Source: Bog-473 sp052140165 (GTDB lineage Bacteria > Actinomycetota > Acidimicrobiia > Acidimicrobiales > RAAP-2). Taken from it: a DNA stretch of 5,169 bases. The position numbers and the translations under genes were made by a program. Numbering within the stretch: the stretch's first letter is position 1; each line of letters begins with the position of its first letter. Shown one piece after another: positions 1-5,169 of this stretch. The stretch spans positions 1 through 5,169 of the forward strand of contig JBKQUM010000091.1 of assembly GCA_052140165.1 (NCBI GenBank), read 5' to 3'. The notes under the pieces are model-generated. The model saw nothing but the letters and a program-made list of their open reading frames with translations, was not told the DNA's origin and ran no database searches.

Positions 1-929
1 TACGCCAGCAGCACGAGCGAGGGGCGGGCGTGGCTGCCAATGGCCCGCAGGACGCAGAGCAAGCAGAGGTAGTCGAACCCGAGCCGGCCCGCGACGAAGA
101 AGACGGCTCGGCGCCACTGACGACCGAGTGCGCTGCGGATCTCGTCCCGTTGCTCAAGGAGGCGCGAATCCAAACCCGTGAGTAGTGTCTTCGGGCGACG
201 GAGCTTGTTCCACAGCCATTGTGCGATGAAGCCGAGCCTTCTGAGAGGCTGCTCGGTCGCGAGGGCGACAGTGCTGAAGATGATGAATAGGCAGAAACCC
301 GCCAGCCCGATCAGGGTCGCGTGCAGGAGTCCCGGCTGCACCCGGGTCGCTCCCAGTACGGCCGGAAGCGTGAAGAGTGGGAGCGAGAGCAGGCCACCAA
401 GGCCGAGCAGTGACGCGGCAGCGAGGCCACCGACGGCAGTGTCGATATCGATCCCCGCCGTAGCCAGCATCCCGTACTGCAGGCTGGCACCGGCGGCGTC
501 CCCGGCCGGGAGCACGTTGGTGAGTGCATTGCCCGCCAGTCCAGATGTCACAACTGCGAACCAACCCTTGGTACGCAAGGCAAGGCGCTGGAGGGTAAAT
601 GCAAAGGTGAAGCTCACGATCTCGGCGATGAGCGCACCGATCATCCAGATCGGACTGGCCCTGGCGAGTCGAGGCCACGCGTCGATCACCTTGACGAGAC
701 TTGGTAGGACCACGTAAATGGCGAGACCGCAAAAGCCCAGTGCCACGATGCGGATCACGAGAGACCTGGTCTGCCTGTTGCCGCCGAGCGGGTTGCTGCC
801 GGCCGACGCCCGTGGGCCCGACGGTCTTCCGGCGAATCGATTCGCTTGGGTCGCCGGATGACCCGGTTCGGGGACGGAGTCAGGCGCTGGAGCGGGATCC
901 GGCGCGCCGTCAGGCCTGTGTGCGTTCAA
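1..929 (-). CDS. UPF0104 / lysylphosphatidylglycerol synthase-type TM (flippase-like) membrane protein, partial
   Basis: This minus-strand frame has no ATG upstream of the first membrane segment. It is open from a TAA at 1016-1014 to the window's left edge, where it runs off (309 codons seen). Hydrophobic segments alternate with basic loops: about residues 57-80, 91-113, 131-155, 159-195, 201-224 and 275-294. The segment around N134 (NALTNVLPAGDAAGASLQYGM) matches the conserved N-x(n)-P-x-G-D/G-A-x-G-x-x-L region of UPF0104 (PF03706 type) proteins, as does the later amphipathic LDSRLLEQRDEIRSALG. The family resembles the MprF flippase domain; the substrate here is unknown. The first 56 residues are Pro/Ala-rich and probably disordered in the cytosol. 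The start is uncertain: TTG at 929 has a GAAGG five bases upstream. GTG at 992 lacks any purine-rich site, and GTG at 758 would begin just before the first membrane helix. Family sure, start unsure. Confidence 0.8.
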   Translation of the reverse strand, partial: MNAHRPDGAPDPAPAPDSVPEPGHPATQANRFAGRPSGPRASAGSNPLGGNRQTRSLVIRIVALGFCGLAIYVVLPSLVKVIDAWPRLARASPIWMIGALIAEIVSFTFAFTLQRLALRTKGWFAVVTSGLAGNALTNVLPAGDAAGASLQYGMLATAGIDIDTAVGGLAAASLLGLGGLLSLPLFTLPAVLGATRVQPGLLHATLIGLAGFCLFIIFSTVALATEQPLRRLGFIAQWLWNKLRRPKTLLTGLDSRLLEQRDEIRSALGRQWRRAVFFVAGRLGFDYLCLLCVLRAIGSHARPSLVLLA

Positions 930-991
930 GCCGGCCTTCGCCTCCAATCTGCGTAGATGCTCCGGTGGATGATGGTGAGCGCTGACGATCA

Positions 992-1001
992 CACAGCTGT
1001 G
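992..1001. repeat. 10-bp perfect palindrome in divergent intergenic region
   Basis: CACAGCTGTG reads the same on both strands. It lies between the UPF0104 gene (minus) and the AI-2E gene (plus), so it could be a dimeric regulator site. A 10-bp palindrome may also be chance. It overlaps the farthest upstream GTG (992) of the UPF0104 frame, one more reason to place that gene's start further in. Confidence 0.3.
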
Positions 1002-1016
1002 ATGAGGGGGAAGTTA

Positions 1017-1047
1017 GCCTCCTGGGGGTAATTCTCTCTTAGGAGGC
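1017..1047 (+). promoter_or_regulatory. Hairpin able to mask a consensus Shine-Dalgarno
   Basis: GCCTCCT (1017-1023) is the exact reverse complement of AGGAGGC (1041-1047), with a 17-nt spacer. In plus-strand RNA the 3' arm is a perfect Shine-Dalgarno (AGGAGG, 1041-1046) that would be buried when the hairpin forms. Nine bases after it comes GTG 1056, the start of a possible short upstream ORF that ends inside the AI-2E gene. The pairing is seen directly; a role in translation control is inference. The same inverted repeat on the minus strand leads to no start codon at a useful distance. Confidence 0.4.
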
Positions 1048-1055
1048 GACCCGAG

Positions 1056-1175
1056 GTGATCGGACCACCGAGGAGCGAAAGCGGGTGCATCCGGATTGAT
1101 ACCGCGAGCCCTGAGGGCGACCGCGAACCGGCTGCCGTGCGTCTCCGCCGGCACCGAAGCGATCATGCCGGCTGA
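1056..1175 (+). CDS. Possible 39-codon upstream ORF overlapping the AI-2E start
   Basis: A GTG at 1056 sits nine bases downstream of a perfect AGGAGG. It opens 39 codons (MIGPPRSESGCIRIDTAS...) and stops at TGA 1173-1175, eleven bases into the AI-2E gene that begins at ATG 1165. The overlap would allow reinitiation or coupling. The peptide resembles no family I know, and its charged, Arg-rich composition could be GC-rich noise. It is listed because its ribosome binding site is far stronger than that of the downstream gene. Confidence 0.25.
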   Translation: MIGPPRSESGCIRIDTASPEGDREPAAVRLRRHRSDHAG

Positions 1176-2355
1176 GCAGTCGGACCGGGCTGGCGGAGGC
1201 ACGGCCTCCAGATGGGCTCGGATTCAGAAATGGGCCGACTTCAGGGTCGTGCCGTTGCGCACGATCCTGGTCGCTGTCGGAGTGCTCGTCGTCGTCTACC
1301 TCATGGGCCAGCTTCTCTACCGGCTTCGGGACGTCGTGTTGCTCATCGTCGTCGGTTCGTTCGTCGCCCTCGTCCTGAACCCTCTGGTCGTGGCACTGCA
1401 GCGCTGGAAGATCCGCCGCCGAGGCCTCGCCGTCGCCGTCGTCACCCTGTGGTCCTTGTTGATCTTCGTCGGACTGGCCTTCGCGTTTGGTCATCCCCTG
1501 GTGAACGCGATCAGCCATTTTGCCAACTCCTTACCGGCGTACGTCGACAAGGCGCAGCACGGGAAGGGCTGGATCGGTCATCTCGTTCGCAAATACCACA
1601 TCCAAGCCTGGGTGAGCAGGAACTCACCGAAGATCGTCAGCTTCGCGGAGGGACTGGGCAAGCCGGCACTCGCTCTCGGAAAGGGGGCAGTCGCGATCCT
1701 TGGAGAGTTGGCGGCCACCTTTGCGTTCGTCATCCTGCTCCTGGTGGAAGCGCCGAAGATGCGGGCCGGTCTTCTCCGCATCATGGCTCCCGAACGAGCC
1801 GCTAGGTACTCGGAAATCGGCACGAAGGTGAGCAAGTCGATCTCGGGGTTTGTGCTGGGGGACTTCCTCACTTCGTTGATCGCGGGATTCGTGATCTTCG
1901 TGACCCTCACCGTCCTCGGCGTGCCTTACCCCCTCCTTTTCGGGCTTTGGGTAGCTCTGGTCGACTTCCTTCCAACGATTGGCGGGGCGCTTGCCGGCAT
2001 TCCGACGGTGCTCTTTGCCCTGGGGCATTCCATCAGTGCGGGAGTGATCACTGCCGTCGTCTTTCTTGCGTACACATTCGTAGAGAACCATCTCTTGAAC
2101 CCCGTTGTCATGAGCCGCACCGTTAGGATCAATCCATTGGTCGTGTTCCTCGCTGTCCTCGTCGGCGCGGACGTCGGGAGCTGGGTCGGCGGCCTCTTCG
2201 GCGGGTTCGTTGCTGTGCTTCTGGCAGTGCCCGTCGCCGCTTCGATTCAAGTTGTGGTCGTGGAGGTTTGGAAGGCGACGGAACAGGATGGCACAGGTCG
2301 AGTCGATGGTGAAGAGAAATCCGGCGCGGCTCTGCCCGAGACGGGATCACCATAG
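1165..2355 (+). CDS. AI-2E family transporter (PF01594-type permease)
   Basis: A 396-residue polytopic inner-membrane protein. Two N-terminal hydrophobic stretches (about 33-52 and 57-78, ending in the typical NPLV) are followed by a basic loop and a third helix (about 88-110). Then come a soluble amphipathic middle region and a C-terminal bundle. The hallmark GVPYPLLFGLWVALVDFLPTIGG segment and the later ENHLLNPVVMSRTVRINPL and GGLFGGFVAVLLAVPVAA segments are the signature of the AI-2E/UPF0118 family. Members include the proposed AI-2 exporter TqsA and Na+/H+ antiporter-like proteins, so the substrate cannot be read from sequence. The tail after about residue 370 is hydrophilic and acidic. 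ATG 1165 is chosen (weak GAAG five bases upstream). A TTG at 1096 would add 23 residues (IPRALRATANRLPC...) that do not look family-like and has no ribosome site. It is convergent with the NRAMP gene and separated from it by 37 bases. Confidence 0.92.
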   Translation: MPAEQSDRAGGGTASRWARIQKWADFRVVPLRTILVAVGVLVVVYLMGQLLYRLRDVVLLIVVGSFVALVLNPLVVALQRWKIRRRGLAVAVVTLWSLLIFVGLAFAFGHPLVNAISHFANSLPAYVDKAQHGKGWIGHLVRKYHIQAWVSRNSPKIVSFAEGLGKPALALGKGAVAILGELAATFAFVILLLVEAPKMRAGLLRIMAPERAARYSEIGTKVSKSISGFVLGDFLTSLIAGFVIFVTLTVLGVPYPLLFGLWVALVDFLPTIGGALAGIPTVLFALGHSISAGVITAVVFLAYTFVENHLLNPVVMSRTVRINPLVVFLAVLVGADVGSWVGGLFGGFVAVLLAVPVAASIQVVVVEVWKATEQDGTGRVDGEEKSGAALPETGSP

Positions 2356-2371
2356 TCACGGCCTGCAACGC

Positions 2372-2390
2372 GTCGGAGAATCCCTTCGAC
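2372..2390. terminator. Hairpin between convergent genes, possible bidirectional terminator
   Basis: GTCGGAG (2372-2378) pairs with CTTCGAC (2384-2390) over a 5-nt loop: seven pairs including one G-T wobble in the plus-strand RNA. On the minus strand that position becomes an A-C mismatch. It fills most of the 37-nt gap between the AI-2E stop (2355) and the NRAMP stop (2393). No T-run follows on either strand. It is therefore not a classical intrinsic terminator, although T-less hairpins between convergent genes are common in high-GC bacteria. Confidence 0.35.
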
Positions 2391-2392
2391 AC

Positions 2393-3664
2393 CTACAAGC
2401 TTGCTACCGTCTGAACGAGCACCACGAAAGACATGACCCCGACGATGGCGACGCACAGTGTTGCAACCACCTTGAAGATCCGCCCATTGACTGCGGACCC
2501 GAGCACGCTCTTTCGATTTGCCAAGATGAGGATGTAGGTCAACAACATCGGCGTGATGATCCCATTCAACACTTGCGCGTTGACGACGAGGGCGACGAGG
2601 TTGCCAGGAGACAGCGCGATTCCTGCACCGACGACGATCTGCAACGTGAACAGGCCATAGAACAAAGGCGCCTGGCGGAAACTCGCGGACACCGAGCGCG
2701 GCGCTCCGGTTGCGTCAGCGATCGCGTAGGAAGTGGAGAGCGGCACCACAGATGCTGCGAGCAATGATGCACCGAGGAGGCCCAGTCCGAACAGCGCTGG
2801 AGCGGCAGGCCCTACGACCGGCTTTAGGGCCTCGGCCGCTTGACGAGCGGACTGTAACGGTCCGCTGCCGCCGATCGCGGCGGCGGTGGCAATGATTATG
2901 AAGATGCTGATGACGTCGCTCCAGATTGCGCCACTCACCGTATCGAGCCGTTCACTCCGATAGTCGGCTGGCTTAATTCCCTTGTCCACCACGGCAGATG
3001 CCACATAGAATTGCATGTATGGAGTGATCGTGGTCCCGACCAGGGCGACTGCGAGGACCAGGAATGACTGTGTGGCCAGGAAGTGCGGCCACACGAGGTT
3101 GCTGACGACCTCCTTCCCGTTGGGATGACCCAAGAAGGCGGCGACCGGATAGGTCAGGAATGCCAGTACCAGGACGAGGAACAGCCTCTCGGCCCGGGAG
3201 TATGAGCCGAGGACGGTCAATCCCCACACTGCCGCCGCGGCGATCGGGATCGAGATGTACTGGGAGACCCCGAAGATCTGCATTGCAGCTCCAACTCCCG
3301 CGAACTCGCTCACGGTGAGGCCAGCGTTGGCGATGAGCAAGAGGGACAACGCCCCGAATGTGCTACGCGCCGAGAACTGCTCGCGGATGAGACCTCCAAG
3401 CCCTTCGCCCGTGTACACGCCCAGGCGGGAGCACATCTCCTGAACCACGACGAGCGCCACCGTGATGAGAACCATCAAGAACAGAGTCCGATAGCCGAAC
3501 TGCGAGCCGGCGCTCGCATATGTGAGAACCCCACCCGCGTCGTTCCCGGCATTGGCTGCGATGAGACCCGGACCGAGAATGGCGAGAACGGCCAGCAGAC
3601 TGACGATCCATCGCTTCTGGGTGCGAGCAGACTTCGACGGAGATTGCGATGTTGCTTCGGTCAC
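2393..3664 (-). CDS. NRAMP-related divalent metal transporter with non-canonical metal site
   Basis: A 423-residue integral membrane protein with about 11 hydrophobic segments, the usual NRAMP (SLC11/MntH, PF01566) size and LeuT-like fold. TM1 carries GPGLIAANAGNDAGG, so the metal-binding DPGN of MntH becomes D42-A-G-G45. TM3 has the conserved RLGVYTG (80-86). TM6 has GTTITPYMQFY (210-220), where the canonical A-x-x-M-P-H becomes T-x-x-T214-P215-Y216. The binding Asp is kept, but Asn and the thioether Met that select transition metals are gone. This is the trend known from NRAMP-related Mg2+ transporters, so Mg2+ or broad divalent uptake is inferred rather than strict Mn2+/Fe2+. The start is GTG 3664: its GTGA overlaps the stop of the PRC/MgtE_N gene, with only a weak ribosome site, so translation is probably coupled. 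It is the distal gene of that operon. Confidence 0.9.
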   Translation of the reverse strand: MTEATSQSPSKSARTQKRWIVSLLAVLAILGPGLIAANAGNDAGGVLTYASAGSQFGYRTLFLMVLITVALVVVQEMCSRLGVYTGEGLGGLIREQFSARSTFGALSLLLIANAGLTVSEFAGVGAAMQIFGVSQYISIPIAAAAVWGLTVLGSYSRAERLFLVLVLAFLTYPVAAFLGHPNGKEVVSNLVWPHFLATQSFLVLAVALVGTTITPYMQFYVASAVVDKGIKPADYRSERLDTVSGAIWSDVISIFIIIATAAAIGGSGPLQSARQAAEALKPVVGPAAPALFGLGLLGASLLAASVVPLSTSYAIADATGAPRSVSASFRQAPLFYGLFTLQIVVGAGIALSPGNLVALVVNAQVLNGIITPMLLTYILILANRKSVLGSAVNGRIFKVVATLCVAIVGVMSFVVLVQTVASL

Positions 3665-4545
3665 TCGGGATCATCCGCGTCGAGCAGTGCCAGAAGCCGA
3701 GCCCGATCGCTCGCGCTCAGCTCCGCCAAAAGAGCGTCGCGATGTTTCGGTCTGAGTTCCCGGAGCGCCTCGGCGGCGGTGGATGGGGTCGCCAGGGAGG
3801 CAACCTGGGCCTGCTCCCGCCGGCCGAGGTTCGAGATGATGGCGGCGACCTCTTTGGCGTGAAGCTTGCGCAGATCCTTGGCCGGAGATCCAAGCTGAAG
3901 ACCACTCCCGACGGTGCCCGCTGCCGATGCCGGACCAGTGGGACGGGGAGCCCCCGCATTCGCCGCTCCGGGGACGAAGGTCTGCAGGTCGGCCCAGTCA
4001 ATCGCGCGACGGGGCGGAGGGCAGCGTCGTCGCTTGCGCAAGAGGCGGCGCGCGTAAGCCCGAAATCCGACATCGACTCCGGCGAGCTCCCATCCGTCGG
4101 ACAACCTACAGAGATAGACGTCAGACGCACGGACGACCTGCACACCTTGGAGGTCCAGCAGTTGGCAGTCGAGCACATCCCGTGCCAAGGCGATATCGCC
4201 TTCGTGACGCACAGGCAGTGTGACCAATGTCTGGGTCGATCGCAATCGGACCCCGGACTGTTCGATCGTTACCTCCGACACGTCGACGAGGGCGAATCCT
4301 TTGCTCAGGCTGACGAGAACGCCTGAGACAAGTGGATGAGGAGCTCCCGCGTCCCAATGAACGGTCACGTCGCTGACTCGACCGACTCGACGGTCGTCCG
4401 GGTCCACGACGGGTCGTCCGAGAAGGTTTGCCAGCGATATAACCTCACCGGCAATCGTCCGCCGCACGGCGATCTCGTCGCGAAGGCTCGTCATGAGGTC
4501 GAGACGTCGCCGCCGTTTTCTCCTGGCTCCGTCCTCGTTGGGCAC
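3661..4545 (-). CDS. PRC-barrel / MgtE N-terminal-like cytosolic protein (probable metal sensor of the NRAMP operon)
   Basis: 294 residues, with no membrane segment or signal peptide. After a very basic N-terminus (ARRKRRRR, 7-14), a PRC-barrel-like segment spans about 35-103 (ISLANLLGRPVVDPDDRRVGRVSDV...). A second related segment follows at about 119-170 (LARDVLDCQLLDLQGVQVVRASDVYL...LAGVDVG). Then come IDWADLQTF, a Gly/Ala/Pro linker (about 192-222), and from about 226 paired short helices (LHAKEVAAIISNL...ALRELRPKHRDALLAELSASDRARLLALLDADD). These match the repeat style of MgtE_N (PF03448), the Mg2+-sensing domain of MgtE channels. The protein stops at ADDPE, where relatives continue to complete MgtE_N and often add CBS domains, so this is a short form. 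GTG 4545 has AGGAGG four bases upstream. The frame is open back to 4797, but that stretch looks like leader. ATG 4494 lacks a ribosome site. Confidence 0.8.
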   Translation of the reverse strand: MPNEDGARRKRRRRLDLMTSLRDEIAVRRTIAGEVISLANLLGRPVVDPDDRRVGRVSDVTVHWDAGAPHPLVSGVLVSLSKGFALVDVSEVTIEQSGVRLRSTQTLVTLPVRHEGDIALARDVLDCQLLDLQGVQVVRASDVYLCRLSDGWELAGVDVGFRAYARRLLRKRRRCPPPRRAIDWADLQTFVPGAANAGAPRPTGPASAAGTVGSGLQLGSPAKDLRKLHAKEVAAIISNLGRREQAQVASLATPSTAAEALRELRPKHRDALLAELSASDRARLLALLDADDPE

Positions 4546-4549
4546 TGCT

Positions 4550-4555
4550 CCTCCT
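4550..4555 (-). promoter_or_regulatory. Consensus ribosome binding site deciding the GTG 4545 start
   Basis: On the minus strand AGGAGG lies four bases before GTG 4545, followed by a further GGAG register. No comparable site precedes ATG 4494 or any other in-frame start codon up to 4797. This makes GTG 4545 the best start of the PRC/MgtE_N gene and leaves a long untranslated leader upstream. Confidence 0.7.
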
Positions 4556-4598
4556 GGCCTCTTGGAGTTGTCTCGCTCGATTCGCCGTTGGTGCCGAG

Positions 4599-4798
4599 AA
4601 AATCCTGCCACACGTCCCGTGGAGTTCTGCGGGATCAACGGAGCCGTTGGCATGTCTGGCCGAACGGAGTTCCTAGGCCGGTACAACACCTGACAGGCGC
4701 CGGGTCTGTCTCTAGGTGCCTCCCCTCCCGGTACGGACCGGTGCCCAGGTCCGGCGCTGTCGCCAACGGAAGCCGAACGAGCGCCACCCGATCCCACA
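4599..4798 (-). ncRNA. Candidate structured leader RNA (riboswitch-like) of the PRC/MgtE_N-NRAMP operon
   Basis: Read on minus, this leader shows nested stems. P1: 4798-4790 with 4636-4628 (TGTGGGATC/GATCCCGCA, nine pairs, one wobble) closes about 170 nt. Arm A: 4785-4780 with 4758-4753 (GGCGCT/AGCGCC), extended by 4789-4786 with 4750-4747. Arm B: 4720-4714 with 4691-4685 plus 4710-4706 with 4696-4692 (GACAG/CTGTC), separated by a 3-nt bulge. Arm C: 4667-4663 with 4648-4644 plus GGC/GCC inside. Alternatives exclude these: TCCCG 4634-4630 (P1) can pair with CGGGA 4619-4615, and AACG 4648-4645 (arm C) can pair with CGTT 4640-4637. A small hairpin at 4622-4608 is followed by TTTT (4602-4599). 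This looks like a sensor plus expression platform. Short segments (AGGGGAGGCACCTA at 4726-4713; GGTGGCGCTC at 4788-4779) resemble remembered M-box signatures, but the order does not clearly match. Pairings are seen; function is inferred. Confidence 0.5.
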
Positions 4799-4840
4799 TG
4801 GACCGAAGGACGGTGACATCAGCCCACGGGGTGGGGAGAG

Positions 4841-4860
4841 ATGACTCAGGTTGGAGTCAT
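4841..4860. repeat. Perfect 7-bp inverted repeat, operator-like
   Basis: ATGACTC (4841-4847) and GAGTCAT (4854-4860) are perfect reverse complements around AGGTTG. The 20-bp dyad lies between the divergently transcribed metal operon and the DUF2252 gene, just upstream of the proposed structured leader. That is where a dimeric repressor or activator site would be expected. No T-run follows, so an operator is more likely than a terminator. I do not recognise the regulator; it does not match the DtxR/IdeR box as I know it. Confidence 0.4.
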
Positions 4861-4905
4861 ACCGACCATCAAGTTGTCCGTCCATTCCCTGACGTTGGGT
4901 CATAC
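4850..4905. repeat. Pair of near-identical direct repeats 43-44 bp apart
   Basis: GTTGGAGTCATAC (4850-4862) recurs as GTTGGGTCATAC (4894-4905), differing by one base deletion. The copies lie about four helical turns apart. The first overlaps the 20-bp dyad at 4841-4860. The second has its own shorter dyad, TGAC (4890-4893) and GTCA (4899-4902). On the minus strand both read GTATGAC(T)CCAAC and contain TATGAC, which could pass for a -10 element. For the proximal copy, TGGACG (4884-4879) lies 17 bases upstream as a possible -35. Either a tandem operator or duplicated promoter elements for the metal operon would fit. Confidence 0.35.
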
Positions 4906-5066
4906 GAGATGCACGGGATGGACGAGTTCACCTTCGTGAGCTAAGGGGACGCGTCGGCGGGATACCCTGCCAACCCTGGTTCGGTAGCGCATCCCGCGGT
5001 TCCGCCTGTGCCTCCGCCCCATCAGGCGCGATGATCGTGCCGAGACTGATGACCGAGGGGCTACCC
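4906..5066. other. Intergenic region upstream of the DUF2252 gene
   Basis: I see no convincing gene, RNA or terminator here. AACC-CT-GGTT (4972-4981) is a small dyad. GAGGGG (5055-5060) is a good ribosome binding site six bases before ATG 5067. ATGs at 5031 and 5049 are in frame with ATG 5067 but lack an equally good site. A promoter for the plus-strand gene should lie here, but no clear -35/-10 pair stands out. Confidence 0.4.
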
Positions 5067-5169
5067 ATGGTATCGAGCGATCAAGTGGTCATGTCCGCCG
5101 AGGCCCGGACTGCTGCGGGCAAGCGTTTGCGGCGCGTCGTACCCCGAGCAGCACACGGAGAGTGGAAAC
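5067..5169 (+). CDS. DUF2252 family protein, N-terminal fragment
   Basis: The reading frame runs off the right edge after 34 codons. Residues from about 13 (EARTAAGKRLRRVVPRAAHGEWK) resemble the N-terminus of DUF2252 proteins, where a G-K/R-x-x-R-x-x-V-P-R-x-x-H-x-x-W pattern precedes the main domain. That domain is large, about 400 or more residues in total, and has distant similarity to aminoglycoside phosphotransferase/kinase-like folds; its function is unknown. ATG 5067 is chosen for GAGGGG six bases upstream. In-frame ATGs at 5049 and 5031 would add 6 or 12 residues. It is divergent from the metal operon. Only the extreme N-terminus is visible, so the family call rests on one short motif. 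Confidence 0.65.
   Translation, partial: MVSSDQVVMSAEARTAAGKRLRRVVPRAAHGEWK

Noticed and set aside
154..732. Long minus- and plus-strand frames over the UPF0104 gene
   Set aside because: They are Arg/Pro/Ser-rich shadows. Only the third minus frame gives membrane helices and family motifs.
894..907. Adjacent GGATCC and GGCGCGCC restriction-like sites resembling a cloning junction
   Set aside because: They sit within a continuous Pro/Ala-coding frame and show no vector sequence; GC-rich coincidence is sufficient.
1624..2250. Long minus-strand frame opposite the AI-2E gene
   Set aside because: Its His/Asp/Glu/Arg-rich product is typical of an antisense shadow, while the plus strand has a clear family match.
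4728..4741. Short hairpin CCGGT-ACGG-ACCGG as an independent terminator
   Set aside because: It has no T-run and lies inside the proposed leader, where the CCGGT arm can also pair with a second ACCGG at 4682-4678. It is better treated as part of that structure.
4546..4797. In-frame N-terminal extension of the PRC/MgtE_N protein (84 codons)
   Set aside because: The extension has random-looking composition, no ribosome site at 4797, and coincides with the nested stems. AGGAGG before GTG 4545 gives a better start.
4599..4798. Firm call of a known M-box, yybP-ykoY or cobalamin riboswitch
   Set aside because: Only short segments resemble remembered M-box pieces, and the conserved middle elements are not found. 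yybP-ykoY and cobalamin core signatures are absent by eye.
4336..4944. Open plus-strand frame of about 200 codons antisense to the PRC/MgtE_N gene and its leader
   Set aside because: It is mostly a mirror of the minus-strand gene, its protein resembles nothing, and its codon use is not coding-like. No ribosome site supports it.

Overview
The window is GC-rich (roughly 60-65% by eye), with GTG/TTG starts, Arg/Ala-rich proteins and gene families that are common in Actinomycetota (UPF0104 flippase-like protein, AI-2E family permease, PRC-barrel/MgtE-N protein next to an NRAMP-type transporter, DUF2252). A high-GC actinobacterium is the best guess. Nothing in the sequence fixes the genus, and I see no mobile element, CRISPR array, tRNA or rRNA.

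Layout: (1) 1-929, minus: most of a polytopic UPF0104/flippase-like membrane protein whose C-terminus lies off the left edge. (2) About 930-1164: a divergent intergenic region with a 10-bp palindrome, a hairpin that could mask a strong Shine-Dalgarno, and a possible short upstream ORF. (3) 1165-2355, plus: an AI-2E family transporter (PF01594 type). (4) 2356-2392: a 37-nt gap between convergent genes that holds a hairpin. (5) 2393-3664, minus: an NRAMP-related metal transporter with a non-canonical metal site. It overlaps by 4 nt (GTGA) the upstream gene (6) 3661-4545, minus, a soluble protein with two PRC-barrel-like segments and a short MgtE_N-like C-terminus. (7) 4546-5066: a long divergent intergenic region. 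Its operon-proximal part (about 4599-4798, read on minus) is predicted to be a highly structured leader RNA with mutually exclusive pairings. The distal part carries an operator-like inverted repeat and a 12-13 nt direct repeat. (8) 5067-5169, plus: the first 34 codons of a DUF2252 family gene, cut by the right edge.

The most coherent unit is leader RNA -> PRC/MgtE_N protein -> NRAMP-related transporter, which looks like a metal (probably Mg2+) homeostasis operon. MgtE_N is the cytosolic Mg2+-sensing part of MgtE channels. The NRAMP protein lacks the Met and Asn that favour transition metals. NRAMP-related Mg2+ transporters under M-box riboswitch control have been described in other bacteria. 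The leader has a few short segments resembling the M-box as I remember it, but its overall order does not clearly match, so it could be a divergent M-box or an undescribed cis-regulatory RNA. The flanking UPF0104, AI-2E and DUF2252 genes have no visible mechanistic tie to this operon.
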